From CAYYAQ01 sp964469555 (lineage in GTDB: Bacteria > Planctomycetota > UBA1135 > UBA2386), in assembly GCA_964469555.1 (NCBI GenBank), contig CAYYAQ010000098.1, positions 1-19,557 of the forward strand: a stretch of 19,557 nucleotides of DNA. The letters run 5' to 3'. This document shows, in pieces, positions 6,914-15,086 of this stretch. The translations under genes and the position numbers were made by a program. Position 1 is the first letter of the stretch. The number at the start of each line of letters is the position of its first letter. The notes beneath the pieces are model-generated. The model saw nothing but the letters and a program-made list of their open reading frames with translations, was not told the DNA's origin and ran no database searches.

Positions 6914-9445
6914 ATGTGCCGTGCCCTCGCCTTCGTGATCTTGTTGTGGGGTTCTGGCGCGTTGTTCGCACAGGGTCCGTACGTCAGGTGTGACTTCGCG
7001 AATACTCCCCGTGCCCGGGCCGGAGAGCGCGACCTCACACTGAAATCGCATCATGTCCCCGGCAGCAACTCGGACGAGGCCAGTTTCCCGGACGACGACA
7101 GTCGCATCGACATAGGGCCGGACCCCGCGCTGGGGCTCGGCTCGAACGACAGCTTCGCGGTTCGGGTGCGCATCCGCACCGACGGTGCTTCGTTCTGCAC
7201 ACCGCTGATGTGCCGCGAGGGCAACGCCGTCAACTACAGTTTCGTCATCGGGCGGCGGCCGGGGACCATCTCGTTCGAGATCTGGACGTGGGCGCGGGAT
7301 CGCGCGATCAGCACGAAGCGCATCGACGACGGAAAGTGGCACGAAGTGGTCGGGGCGTACGACTCGAAATCGCGAAGCATGGGCATCCTGATCGACGGCG
7401 TTGTGCAGTCGGTCGTGAGGGTCGGCGAGGAATACCGGCCGAGCGCGAAGCCCATGCTGCGGCTCGGCAACAATATCGGCGCGCACCAGCCGTTCGCGGG
7501 TTCGATCGGCGGTGTCGGGATCGATCGCGGAGTCCCGAAGGCGCTCGAGGAAGCGATTGCCGTTCTCGGCCGGTTCACTGCCTTGCGCCCGGGTGAGGCG
7601 GACGCGATGTTCGAGAAGTGGTTGGTGCGGATGCGCGCGCCGCGGCCGCCGGTCGCGGACAGTCGCGAAGACTGGGCCGCCAAGGCCGCGGCGACACGCA
7701 CACGGTTGCAGTACGCGTTGGGGCTTCTCCCACCGCCCTACACGCCGAAGGACTTTCATGCGAGTAGCGCGACGGACTTCGCCACCTATCGACCGACCCT
7801 GCCCCTGGCTATCCGGCGCGGCGGCACGCTCGGGCGCGCGGGCTACGGCGTGACACGCATCTACTGGCAGACGGTACGCGGATACTTCGCGAGTGGGTAC
7901 CTCTACGAGCCGTCCGGTTCCAAAGCGAAGCGAAGCCTCCCTGCCGTGCTCTGTCCGCACGGGCATTTCCGGGACGGTGCGCGACACCCGGTGATCCAGT
8001 CCCGGTGCATCACGCTGGCACGCAACGGCTACGTGGTGCTCGCCGTGGACTCGGTGCACCTGACCGACGACCCGATCGGCCTGTCGCCGCTCAGCCTGAT
8101 GACGTGGAACAACCTCCGCGGGCTCGAAGTCCTGCGCGGGTTGGAGCAGGTCGACCCGGCGCGCATCGGTTGCACTGGAGCGTCCGGTGGAGGACAGCAG
8201 ACGTTCTACCTGACGGGCTTGCGAACCGGGCTCGCCGCGGTCGTGCCGGCGGTGATGGTCTGCTACTTCGAAGAGATCCTCCTGTCGAGCGGTGTCCACT
8301 GTCGCTGCAACTTCACGCCCGGTGTGATGCAGTTCGCGGACGAACCGCTGTTGTCCGCGTGCTTCGCCCCCAAGCCGCAGCTGTTCCTCTCGGTGACTGG
8401 AGACTGGACGAAGAACTTCCCGAAGAAGGGCTTTCCCGAAGTGCGCTCTATCTATGAGCGCTTCGATGCGCGGAGTGTCGTCGCCAGCCGCCAGTGGGAC
8501 ATGGGCCACGACTACAACCGTGACATGCGGAACGCGATGTACGCGTTCTTCGGCCGTCATCTGAAAGGTCAGGAATCGCCGCCGGCGGAACTCGAGCCGA
8601 AGGGAGTCCGGACCGAGAATCGCAACACACTCATCGCACTGGACCGCCGCGACGTGCCGCGGGATCTCGACGCCGTGAAGCGAGAGTTTCGGGAGCGGTT
8701 GAGGGCCCGACGCGACAACGCCTCGGTCTTCACCGCGTTGCACCTTCGGTTTGGCGGCCGGCTCCGGTCCGCGAGGACGGAGGCGCGTGGCGAGTCGTTC
8801 AAGTGGAAGGGCGTTACGGCGCGGGCGTACCTTGTGCGGTCGAGGTCCGACATCCGGTTGCCAACGGTCGTGCTCTTCCCGGAGCAGAAGACGGATGAGG
8901 CGACGGTCGTCGTGTCACGAAGGGGCAAGGCGTCTCTCCTCCAAGCTCACGGAGCGTTTGTCCGGGAACTGCTCGAACGCGGCAAGACAGTCGTGGTTGT
9001 CGACATCAGGTACGGCGGCGAGCTCGACCGCGCGAATTCGTGGCGCGAACCCTACGGCAAGGTTTTTGGTCGCGATCCCGGAATCGTCGCGGCGGACGAC
9101 ATCGCGCACGCACTGCGCGCAGTGTCAGGCTTGCTGGAGCTGAAACCGACAGCGCTGTCCCTCGTTGCCTTTGGTGAATTCGGTGCGTCGGCTCTCTACG
9201 CGATGGCGATCCACGGCGGTTGCGGCACTCTCGTCATTCCGGACCTGGGCCCGACCTACGAGTCGGTCGATCGCCAGCCGAAGATCGCCGGCATCCTGCG
9301 TGTCGGCGACCTTCCCGCCGCCGCAGCGCTGCTGCCGAAGACGGTGCGCCTCGTCGCGGGTGGATGCCCCTTCCCGATCCAGTCACAGGACGTACAGGCC
9401 GCGCGGCTCGATCTCGAGAGGATCATCGACGCGCTCACAAGGTGA
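6914..9445 (+). CDS. Exported LamG-like plus tandem alpha/beta-hydrolase protein (putative esterase)
   Basis: An 843-residue protein with a signal peptide (residues 1-20, cleavage near LFA-QG). Residues about 55-205 look like a concanavalin/LamG-type beta-sandwich (FAVRVRIRT, KWHEVVGAYDS, LIDGVVQS, RLGNNIG), often a carbohydrate-binding module. Residues about 260-575 are an alpha/beta hydrolase like acetyl-xylan esterases: PAVLCPHGHF, nucleophile Ser424 in GASGGGQQ, and a likely catalytic His532 in WDMGHDYN. Residues about 620-843 look like a second hydrolase half (VVVVDIRYGGEL, a D-helix, then AFGEFGAS). The nucleophile elbow there has Gly754-Glu755-Phe756-Gly757 and no Ser, so this half is probably non-catalytic. 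Lying just downstream of a sulfatase, it could remove ester groups from the same polysaccharide. The substrate is not predictable from sequence. No strong Shine-Dalgarno precedes ATG 6914. Confidence 0.82.
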   Translation: MCRALAFVILLWGSGALFAQGPYVRCDFANTPRARAGERDLTLKSHHVPGSNSDEASFPDDDSRIDIGPDPALGLGSNDSFAVRVRIRTDGASFCTPLMCREGNAVNYSFVIGRRPGTISFEIWTWARDRAISTKRIDDGKWHEVVGAYDSKSRSMGILIDGVVQSVVRVGEEYRPSAKPMLRLGNNIGAHQPFAGSIGGVGIDRGVPKALEEAIAVLGRFTALRPGEADAMFEKWLVRMRAPRPPVADSREDWAAKAAATRTRLQYALGLLPPPYTPKDFHASSATDFATYRPTLPLAIRRGGTLGRAGYGVTRIYWQTVRGYFASGYLYEPSGSKAKRSLPAVLCPHGHFRDGARHPVIQSRCITLARNGYVVLAVDSVHLTDDPIGLSPLSLMTWNNLRGLEVLRGLEQVDPARIGCTGASGGGQQTFYLTGLRTGLAAVVPAVMVCYFEEILLSSGVHCRCNFTPGVMQFADEPLLSACFAPKPQLFLSVTGDWTKNFPKKGFPEVRSIYERFDARSVVASRQWDMGHDYNRDMRNAMYAFFGRHLKGQESPPAELEPKGVRTENRNTLIALDRRDVPRDLDAVKREFRERLRARRDNASVFTALHLRFGGRLRSARTEARGESFKWKGVTARAYLVRSRSDIRLPTVVLFPEQKTDEATVVVSRRGKASLLQAHGAFVRELLERGKTVVVVDIRYGGELDRANSWREPYGKVFGRDPGIVAADDIAHALRAVSGLLELKPTALSLVAFGEFGASALYAMAIHGGCGTLVIPDLGPTYESVDRQPKIAGILRVGDLPAAAALLPKTVRLVAGGCPFPIQSQDVQAARLDLERIIDALTR

Positions 9446-9476
9446 ACTCCCGATGCCGGATCCGAGACTCGCGCGG

Positions 9477-9761
9477 CTACTTGTCTGACCGCTCGGCACC
9501 GAAGCCGAGCACTCGGCCATCCTCGAGGGAGACGATGCATCGACCGTCGCGATCGATGGCGAGACCCCACCGCACGGGCTTGTTGGGTAGCGGGTGGGTC
9601 CAAAGGCTCTTCCCGTCGACCAGGTCGACGGCAGCGATTCCGCTCTCTCTGGCCAGGACCACGGCGTTCTGACCAACCGCGATCGCCATTGTTGAAGCGG
9701 AGTCCTGGGACCAGAGCGATTCGTCGTCAGGGATCTTGAACTCGCCCCCTTTGTAGGTGAA
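9477..9761 (-). pseudogene. C-terminal fragment of a PQQ-repeat (beta-propeller) protein
   Basis: About 95 residues resemble the last blades of planctomycete PQQ-like propeller proteins: FTYKGGEFKIPDDESLWSQ, then VLARESGIAAVDLVDGKSLW, then RWGLAIDRDGR and SLEDGRVLGFG before the TGA. The frame stays open upstream only to about 9845 and its upstream residues no longer look like the family. The main body of the protein and any start are missing. An ATG at 9689 exists, but a 70-residue protein from there would be only part of a propeller. It lies tail to tail with the hydrolase gene. I treat it as a relic. Confidence 0.55.
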
Positions 9762-9984
9762 CCGAGAATCCGAAGGGGTAGGCAGCAGCGAGGCTCCCGA
9801 TAACGATGACGCCGTCGTGCTGGTCGGCGGTGATCTCCGCGGTCAGCTGTCGAAGGACCTCTGTCGAAGAGAGCGTCGTGGTTGTGCGACGACGGTTTGC
9901 AGATACGTCACGGAAACACGAGCCTGGGCCTCGAAGGGTACTCCCGTGATTCATGCAAGTCGAGAAACACTCCCCGGGATCGGC

Positions 9985-10135
9985 CCAGGTCTTCTCGGAG
10001 CCGCCGGCGCCGGTGATGCCAATCGAGACGGCTTCGATGATTTCAGGGAGGACCGTGTATCTGACGCTTGTTGCGGAGATTCCGTCGAGGAGGTTCGGCT
10101 CCGAAAGTCGCTGGACCAGTACACCCCCCTCTGGG
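9985..10135 (+). pseudogene. Relic with an FG-GAP-like repeat motif
   Basis: At 10003-10044 the plus strand reads GAGDANRDGFDDF, matching the calcium-binding core of FG-GAP/VCBS beta-propeller repeats common in secreted planctomycete proteins. Flanking sequence has lost the pattern: before it the reading frame appears shifted, and after it the residues (REDRVSDACC) are not repeat-like. No complete repeat, start or signal peptide can be found. Together with the PQQ relic it accounts for part of the 750-base gap between the hydrolase and the histidine kinase. The rest (9762-9984 and 10136-10196) shows nothing I recognise. Confidence 0.4.
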
Positions 10136-10196
10136 TGCGGACGAAGGCTCGACGATCCGTGGGCGGGTCGAATCCAGCCCTGGCCTCTCGGCGACT

Positions 10197-12007
10197 TCAA
10201 CTCGGAGAACCGGGCCCGCGGTCGAGCACCTTGCGAACCATCCGGATCAGCTCGCACGACGTCATGGGCTTGGCGATGAAGTTGGCGTCCACGTCGAGGG
10301 GCTCGGCATTATCTTGTTCTTCCGCCGGGTAGCCGGACATGAAGAGAACCCGGGTATCCGGTCGGTCTTCCCGGACTCGCGCAGCCAGTTCCCGGCCACT
10401 CATCTCAGGCATGACCATGTCGGTGAGCAACAGGTGGATCGTCCTCTCGCAGCTCCGGCTCATGGCCAGGGCATCCACCGGTCGTCCGGTGTCCATGACC
10501 CGGTAACCGAGACGAGACAGGGTCTCGCTCAGGAGGCGCCGGACCCGATGCTCGTCTTCCACGATGAGGATCAATTCACCGCCTCCCGCATCCTCCGGTG
10601 ACGGGCTGGGGCTCGCTCTCTTGACCTCGAGTTGCGCAGACGCCACCGGGAGGAAGACCGAGAAGGATGTCCCCTCTCCCACTTCACTCTCCACATGAAC
10701 CAGGCCGCCGCTCTGGGCAATCGTGCCGTACACCGCGGCCAATCCGAATCCCGTTCCCTTGCCCGAGTCCTTGGTGGTGAAGAACGGCTCGAAGATTCGG
10801 GGTAGATCCTTCGAAGCGATGCCACATCCGTCATCCTTCACCCGGAAAAGCACGTGGCCTCCCTCGGGGTCCTCCACATGGGAGGACAAACGCTCTTGCT
10901 CCAAACGCACTCGGCGCGTCTCGATTTCGATACGACCGACCCCACCAAGTGCATCTCGCGCGTTCACCACCAGATTCACCAGCACCTGCTCGAACTGGCT
11001 CACGTCCAGATTCACATTGGGCAACTCCGGGGCCAGGACCGTCGCCAGCTGAATGGTGGGCGGAACCAGGCGCTGGAGCATCTTGATGGTGTCGGAGATC
11101 AGGCCATTGAGATCCACCACCCGAGGCACCATCGGATGTTGTCGGCTGAAGGTCAGCAACTGGTGGGTCAGTTCCGCTGCCCGGTCCGCGGCCAAGCACA
11201 TCTCCTTCACACATTCCGCCAGGCTTGGATCGAGTTTCTCGCTCCCATGCACGAATTCGCCGTAGCCCATGATCACCGTGAGGAGATTGTTGAAGTCATG
11301 AGCCACNNNNNNNNNNGCATGCCCAGGGCCTCCATCTTCTGTGATTGGTGCTGCTGAGTTCGAGTCTCCTTGAACGCCTCCTCCGCCGTCTTCTGCACAG
11401 TGATGTCACGGGTCGCCCCGAACACGACCAGGACTCCGTCCTCGCGACGATCGACCAGCATGCGCTCTTCGAGCCACCTCACCTCCCCTTTCTTGGTGAC
11501 GATGCGAAACTCGTGCTCTGAAATCCCCTCGGGGCCCAGGACTCGAGCGAGCGCAAACGAGAGATCGTCGGGATGCACCAGTTTCTGCAACCCGAGGTCG
11601 GAGAATTCCTCGGGCGCATAACCCGTCAACCGCTCAAATGATCCGGTGATCCACTCGCGACGGGAGCGACCGTCGGGGTATTCGATCCGCATCCAGCAGC
11701 AATCGGCAGTGAGTTCGGAAATCGCTCTCAAGCGACTGGCCAGGGTTTTCCAGTTGGGTGTGGATCCGGTCCCTTCCCCACCCTCAACGGTCGAGTCGTC
11801 GCCGGGTACGGTCGATGGCGGTTGACCCGCGGAAGACGGGACGTCGCCGAGCAGCCCCATGTCCTCCAGCCACCGGAGCCGTCGGCGCACCGCGTCGGCA
11901 TGGTCCGGGTACCCACGGCAGATCGTCTCGACGGTCGCATTCCTCCCGGTGCGTCGCTGCCCGATGCACCGGGCGACCAGCTCGTCGATCCGATCAGATG
12001 CGTCCAT
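10197..12007 (-). CDS. Hybrid sensor histidine kinase (PAS-HisKA-HATPase-REC), interrupted by assembly gap
   Basis: About 603 residues if the gap is closed. It starts at ATG 12007 and ends with TGA at 10197. Residues 1-55 (DELVARC...TICRGYPDHADAVRRRL) look like the small helical module seen at the N-terminus of planctomycete Ser/Thr kinases. Residues about 98-206 are a PAS domain (GSFERLTGYAPEEF, HPDDLS, a C-terminal ATRDIT). The HisKA phospho-site His is in AHDFNNLL just after the gap. The HATPase has NLVVNARDAL (N box), KDDGCGI (G1) and GKGTGFGLAAVYG (G2). A REC domain follows, with VEDE, a phospho-acceptor Asp in LLLTDMVMP, and Lys in AKPMT. No transmembrane segment or separate sensor is seen, so it is probably cytosolic. 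The C-terminal REC suggests a phosphorelay or autoregulation. No partner regulator is adjacent. The two halves lie in different frames because of the N-run. Confidence 0.88.
11307..11316. other. Assembly gap (10 N) inside the histidine kinase gene
   Basis: Ten unknown bases fall between KMEALGM and VAHDFNN. The two flanking frames differ by one. A true gap of 11 bases would restore one frame and leave room for exactly four residues, matching the family consensus LAGG at this place. The N count is therefore probably a placeholder or one base short. Confidence 0.9.
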
Positions 12008-12288
12008 GGTTACGGAGGATGATACCGCGGGTCGCACCGGACGACGAGGACGACGCGGGCGTCCGCCATGTTGCTCCCAGGGGCAGAAGGTCGATATCCC
12101 GAAATGGAAGGGCAAGAGCCTATCGCGGCTCGAGATGAGTTGGAATTGCGAGGCCAGCACTATCGGGTGCAGGAAACCCGGGGTCGGTCCCTTCGAGGGC
12201 CGTGGCGGTCGGGCAGCCACCCTCCAGGTCGACGATAGCTGACCGACACGTTCGCGTCATGTGGACCCGAAGAAGGACATCGCGAGGA

Positions 12289-13224
12289 CTACTCGAGCGG
12301 TAGCCCGCGCACGTCATCGATGTGCTCGGCCCCCGTGGCGACCATCAGGAGACGGTCGAAGCCGAGCGCCACCCCGGCGCAGGCCGGGAGACCGGCGTCG
12401 AGAGCTGCGAGGAGCGGTTCATCGATCGGAAGGGTGGGGCGACCGCGTGCCTCTCGGTCACGGTTGGCTTGCTCGAAGCGCCGCCGTTGTTCAACCCCGT
12501 CGCCTAGTTCGTGGTAGCCGTTCGCCAGTTCGACGCCGGCGATATAGAGCTCGAAGCGTTTGGCGACGCACCTCCCATCACGATCGTTGCGCAGCTGTGC
12601 CAAGGCGGCCTGCGAAGCGGGGTAGTCGTGTACGAAGAGTGACGTGGGAGTGCCGAGGCCCGACTCGATGTGTGAGACCAGCAGCAGGTCGAGCGCGTCG
12701 TCGAGCGTCCCAGCGTCGAACGTCGCCGGAACCGGCACCGAGAGTCTCTCGCATGCGGCGCGGACTTCGGCAAGCGAAGTGTCGAACGGGTCGATCCCTA
12801 CGCTCTCGACGAACACGGATCGATAGGTTCGTCTCTCGAACGGAGCGTCGCTGACAGAGGGTACCAACGCGCGCACGAACTCCTCGACCTCGCCCATCAA
12901 GGCGTGATGATCGAACCCGACGCGGTACCACTCGAGCAGGGTGAACTCTGGCGAGTGCCGCCGACCGACCTCGCCGTCTCGGAACGCATGGGCGAACTGG
13001 TAGATCGATCCCGACCCCGCCGCGAGCAGGCGCTTCATCGGACCTTCGGGAGAACAGAGCAGATGCCGATCCTGCGATCCGACGCGACATGAAATCGGAT
13101 CGATCGCCGACTCGACCACCACGCCTTGCCCGAGGATCGGCGTGTCGACTTCGAGTACGTCCCGCGCCGCGAAGAACCGCCGTGCGTTGGCGAGGAGGTC
13201 GGCGCGCAGGCGCAGCATGGTCAT
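12289..13224 (-). CDS. epmA: EF-P lysine beta-lysyltransferase EpmA (PoxA/GenX)
   Basis: A 311-residue class II lysyl-tRNA-synthetase paralogue without the anticodon-binding domain. It activates (R)-beta-lysine with ATP and attaches it to a lysine of elongation factor P in the cytoplasm. Visible class II motifs: motif 1 region EVDTPIL, motif 2 FRDGEVGRRHSPEFTLLEWY, and motif 3 GVALGFDRLLMVATG. GVELANGYHEL is also typical of the family. The length is close to E. coli EpmA (325), with a slightly shorter tail. It starts 14 bases after the efp stop on the same strand, so the two are probably one transcript. An alternative in-frame ATG lies two codons further in (13218). No strong Shine-Dalgarno is seen, which suggests coupling to efp translation. 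Confidence 0.95.
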   Translation of the reverse strand: MTMLRLRADLLANARRFFAARDVLEVDTPILGQGVVVESAIDPISCRVGSQDRHLLCSPEGPMKRLLAAGSGSIYQFAHAFRDGEVGRRHSPEFTLLEWYRVGFDHHALMGEVEEFVRALVPSVSDAPFERRTYRSVFVESVGIDPFDTSLAEVRAACERLSVPVPATFDAGTLDDALDLLLVSHIESGLGTPTSLFVHDYPASQAALAQLRNDRDGRCVAKRFELYIAGVELANGYHELGDGVEQRRRFEQANRDREARGRPTLPIDEPLLAALDAGLPACAGVALGFDRLLMVATGAEHIDDVRGLPLE

Positions 13225-13238
13225 GGCGTGTCGCCGGG

Positions 13239-13811
13239 CTACGACTTCGTCACACGCTCGACGTATTCACCCGTCCGCGTGTCGATACGTACGACGTCAT
13301 CTAGGTTGATGAACGTCGGCACCATGATCTCCGCACCGGTGTGAAGCGTCGCCGGCTTCTGCACGTTGCCGGTCGAGTTGCCCTTCGCCCCCGGTTCGGT
13401 GTAGGTGACCTTCAGCTCGACGTGGGCCGGTGGAGTCACCGTGATAGCGCTGCCATCCCAGAAGACGACCTCGCACACCATCTCCTCGACCAGCCACTTG
13501 GCGACGTCCCCGATTTGCTCCTTCGTGAGCTCGTACTGCTCGTAGCTCTCGGGGTCCATGAAGTGGAAGTAGGTTCCGTCCTGATAGAGGTACTGAACGC
13601 TCTGCTCCGTGACATCCGCCGCTTCGATCGAGTCACCGCTGCGGTAGTTCTTGTCCAGGATCCGGCCGCTGATCAGGTTCCGGAACTTGCACTTGTAGAC
13701 CGCCTGGCCCTTGCCTGGCTTCATGAACTCCATCTCGATGATCAGGTACGGCTCGCGGTCGAGCTGGACCTTGAGTCCCTTTCTGAAGTCACTGGTGCTG
13801 TACGATGCCAT
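13239..13811 (-). CDS. efp: Elongation factor P
   Basis: A 190-residue EF-P, the tRNA-shaped factor that binds the ribosome and relieves stalling at consecutive prolines. I choose ATG 13811 rather than the in-frame ATG at 13868: it has GGAAG eight to twelve bases upstream and gives MASYSTSDFRKGLKV, the usual EF-P start. The KOW-like domain I carries FMKPGKGQA, with the modifiable Lys at residue 34, the same number as in E. coli. The two OB domains follow, ending with EIMVPTFINLDDVVRIDTRTGEYVERV, the standard C-terminus. A lysine in PGKG, together with epmA directly downstream and epmB divergent, implies beta-lysylation rather than rhamnosylation of arginine. Confidence 0.97.
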   Translation of the reverse strand: MASYSTSDFRKGLKVQLDREPYLIIEMEFMKPGKGQAVYKCKFRNLISGRILDKNYRSGDSIEAADVTEQSVQYLYQDGTYFHFMDPESYEQYELTKEQIGDVAKWLVEEMVCEVVFWDGSAITVTPPAHVELKVTYTEPGAKGNSTGNVQKPATLHTGAEIMVPTFINLDDVVRIDTRTGEYVERVTKS

Positions 13812-13934
13812 CGAGGCTTCCTGTCCTGCGTGTAGTCTTGCTTGAATCGCGCCTTGTGGACCCTCCATCTAGCCGCTCGACCCGATCTTCGCCAGCGGAA
13901 CGTGGGACTCTGTCGCGAGAATCCGGCTCGCGGA
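13812..13934. promoter_or_regulatory. Divergent promoter region between efp and epmB
   Basis: These 123 bases separate the outward-facing starts of efp and epmB, so both promoters are expected here; this is inferred from gene layout. I see no convincing -35/-10 pair. A 6-bp inverted repeat (CGCGAG 13914-13919 and CTCGCG 13927-13932) sits directly before the chosen epmB start and could hide its ribosome-binding region. Confidence 0.4.
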
Positions 13935-15002
13935 ATGGATACCGTCACGATCGAGCACATGCCGCCGCGCATCGAGACATCGACCACCCGGAATGCTGAC
14001 GTTCCCGATACCCCCGACGAATGGGCGTGGCGGGAGCAGCTTCGCGACGCCGTGCGCGATCCCGACGAGCTGATCGATCTCCTGGGTCTTCCCGACGAAC
14101 TTCGCGAGGGTGCCCGGAAGGCGGCGAGAGTCTTTCCCCTGGTCGTGCCGCGTCCCTACTTGGCGCGAATGCGGCGCGGCGAGCCAGACGATCCCCTCCT
14201 GCGGCAAGTCCTGCCCCTAGACGTCGAGCGGGCCGAGGCCAAGCCGGGCTACGTAGTGGATCCAGTCGGGGATCGGCTGGCGGTTCGCGAGGCCGGCCTC
14301 CTGCAGAAGTACCGCGGTCGCGCGCTCCTGATCACCGCGGGCGTCTGCGCCGTCCATTGCCGGTACTGCTTCCGCCGCCACTTTCCCTACGAGGAGAGCA
14401 CGGCCAGGCTCGAAGAGGGGAGCGCCGCGCTGCGGGTCATCGAGCGGAGTCCCGAGTTGGAAGAGGTCATCTTGAGCGGTGGGGATCCGCTGATGAGAAG
14501 CGACGCCTGGCTCGGCGAGCTCGTCGCCGGGCTCGAGAAGATCCCGCACGTCCGCAGATTGCGGGTGCACACCCGCCTGCCGATCGTCATCCCTGGCCGC
14601 GTCGATTCGTTGCTTCTCGGTTGGCTGGGAAAGACCCGGTTGGCGCCGACCGTAGTGGTGCACACGAACCATCCGAACGAGATCGACGCCACCTGCGGGG
14701 ACGCACTGCTGCGCCTCGTCACCGCCGGCGTGCCGGTGCTGAACCAGACGGTGCTGCTGCGGGGGGTGAACGACGACGCCGCGACGCTCGTGGAGCTGTC
14801 GCGCCGACTCCTCGATGTGCGGGTGATGCCGTACTACTTGCACCAACTCGATCCCGTCATCGGGGCAGCGCACTTCGAGGTGCCGGTCGAGCGCGGTCTC
14901 GAGCTGGTCGGGGAGATGCGCACTCGGTTGCCGGGGTTCGGAGTCCCTCGATACGTGCGTGAGGTTGAAGGGGCGGCCCACAAGATCGAACTCGCGCTGT
15001 AG
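13935..15002 (+). CDS. epmB: EF-P-specific lysine 2,3-aminomutase EpmB
   Basis: A 355-residue radical-SAM/PLP enzyme that turns (S)-alpha-lysine into (R)-beta-lysine for EF-P. The radical-SAM cluster cysteines are Cys138, Cys142 and Cys145 in GVCAVHCRYCFRRHFPY. ILSGGDPLM, HTRLPIVIPGR, VVHTNHPNE, and the YYLHQLDPV segment are all family marks. Lys350, six residues from the end (GAAHKIELAL), is the likely PLP lysine. The N-terminal EWAWREQL...DPDELIDLLGL aligns with E. coli EpmB (DW...DPDELL), ruling out the broader catabolic lysine aminomutases. The start is uncertain: in-frame ATGs lie at 13842, 13935 and 13959. The first would overlap efp control sequence; 13959 would give a length closer to E. 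coli (342). Transcribed away from efp. Confidence 0.95.
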   Translation: MDTVTIEHMPPRIETSTTRNADVPDTPDEWAWREQLRDAVRDPDELIDLLGLPDELREGARKAARVFPLVVPRPYLARMRRGEPDDPLLRQVLPLDVERAEAKPGYVVDPVGDRLAVREAGLLQKYRGRALLITAGVCAVHCRYCFRRHFPYEESTARLEEGSAALRVIERSPELEEVILSGGDPLMRSDAWLGELVAGLEKIPHVRRLRVHTRLPIVIPGRVDSLLLGWLGKTRLAPTVVVHTNHPNEIDATCGDALLRLVTAGVPVLNQTVLLRGVNDDAATLVELSRRLLDVRVMPYYLHQLDPVIGAAHFEVPVERGLELVGEMRTRLPGFGVPRYVREVEGAAHKIELAL

Positions 15003-15016
15003 TTCCTGTTCTGTGT

Positions 15017-15025
15017 GGGGGGGGG
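15017..15025 (+). repeat. Run of nine G just downstream of epmB
   Basis: Nine consecutive G follow the epmB stop by 14 bases. It is outside any intact gene. Such runs are prone to slippage and to sequencing error. Confidence 0.8.
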
Positions 15026-15086
15026 ACGCGGATCGGATCGTCATCGACGCAAGCCGGATGCTGAAGCGAGACCTGTCGAAGGATGA

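Noticed and set aside
6671..8743. 690-codon open frame on the minus strand
   Set aside because: It is antisense to the sulfatase end and the hydrolase; the translation is Arg/His/Pro-rich with no family motif, typical of a high-GC shadow frame.
9727..10257. 176-codon minus-strand frame upstream of the PQQ relic
   Set aside because: Composition shifts along it and it has no start context; only small relic motifs on either strand make sense.
14021..14962. 313-codon open frame overlapping epmB
   Set aside because: Arg/Ala-rich frame-shifted shadow of epmB.
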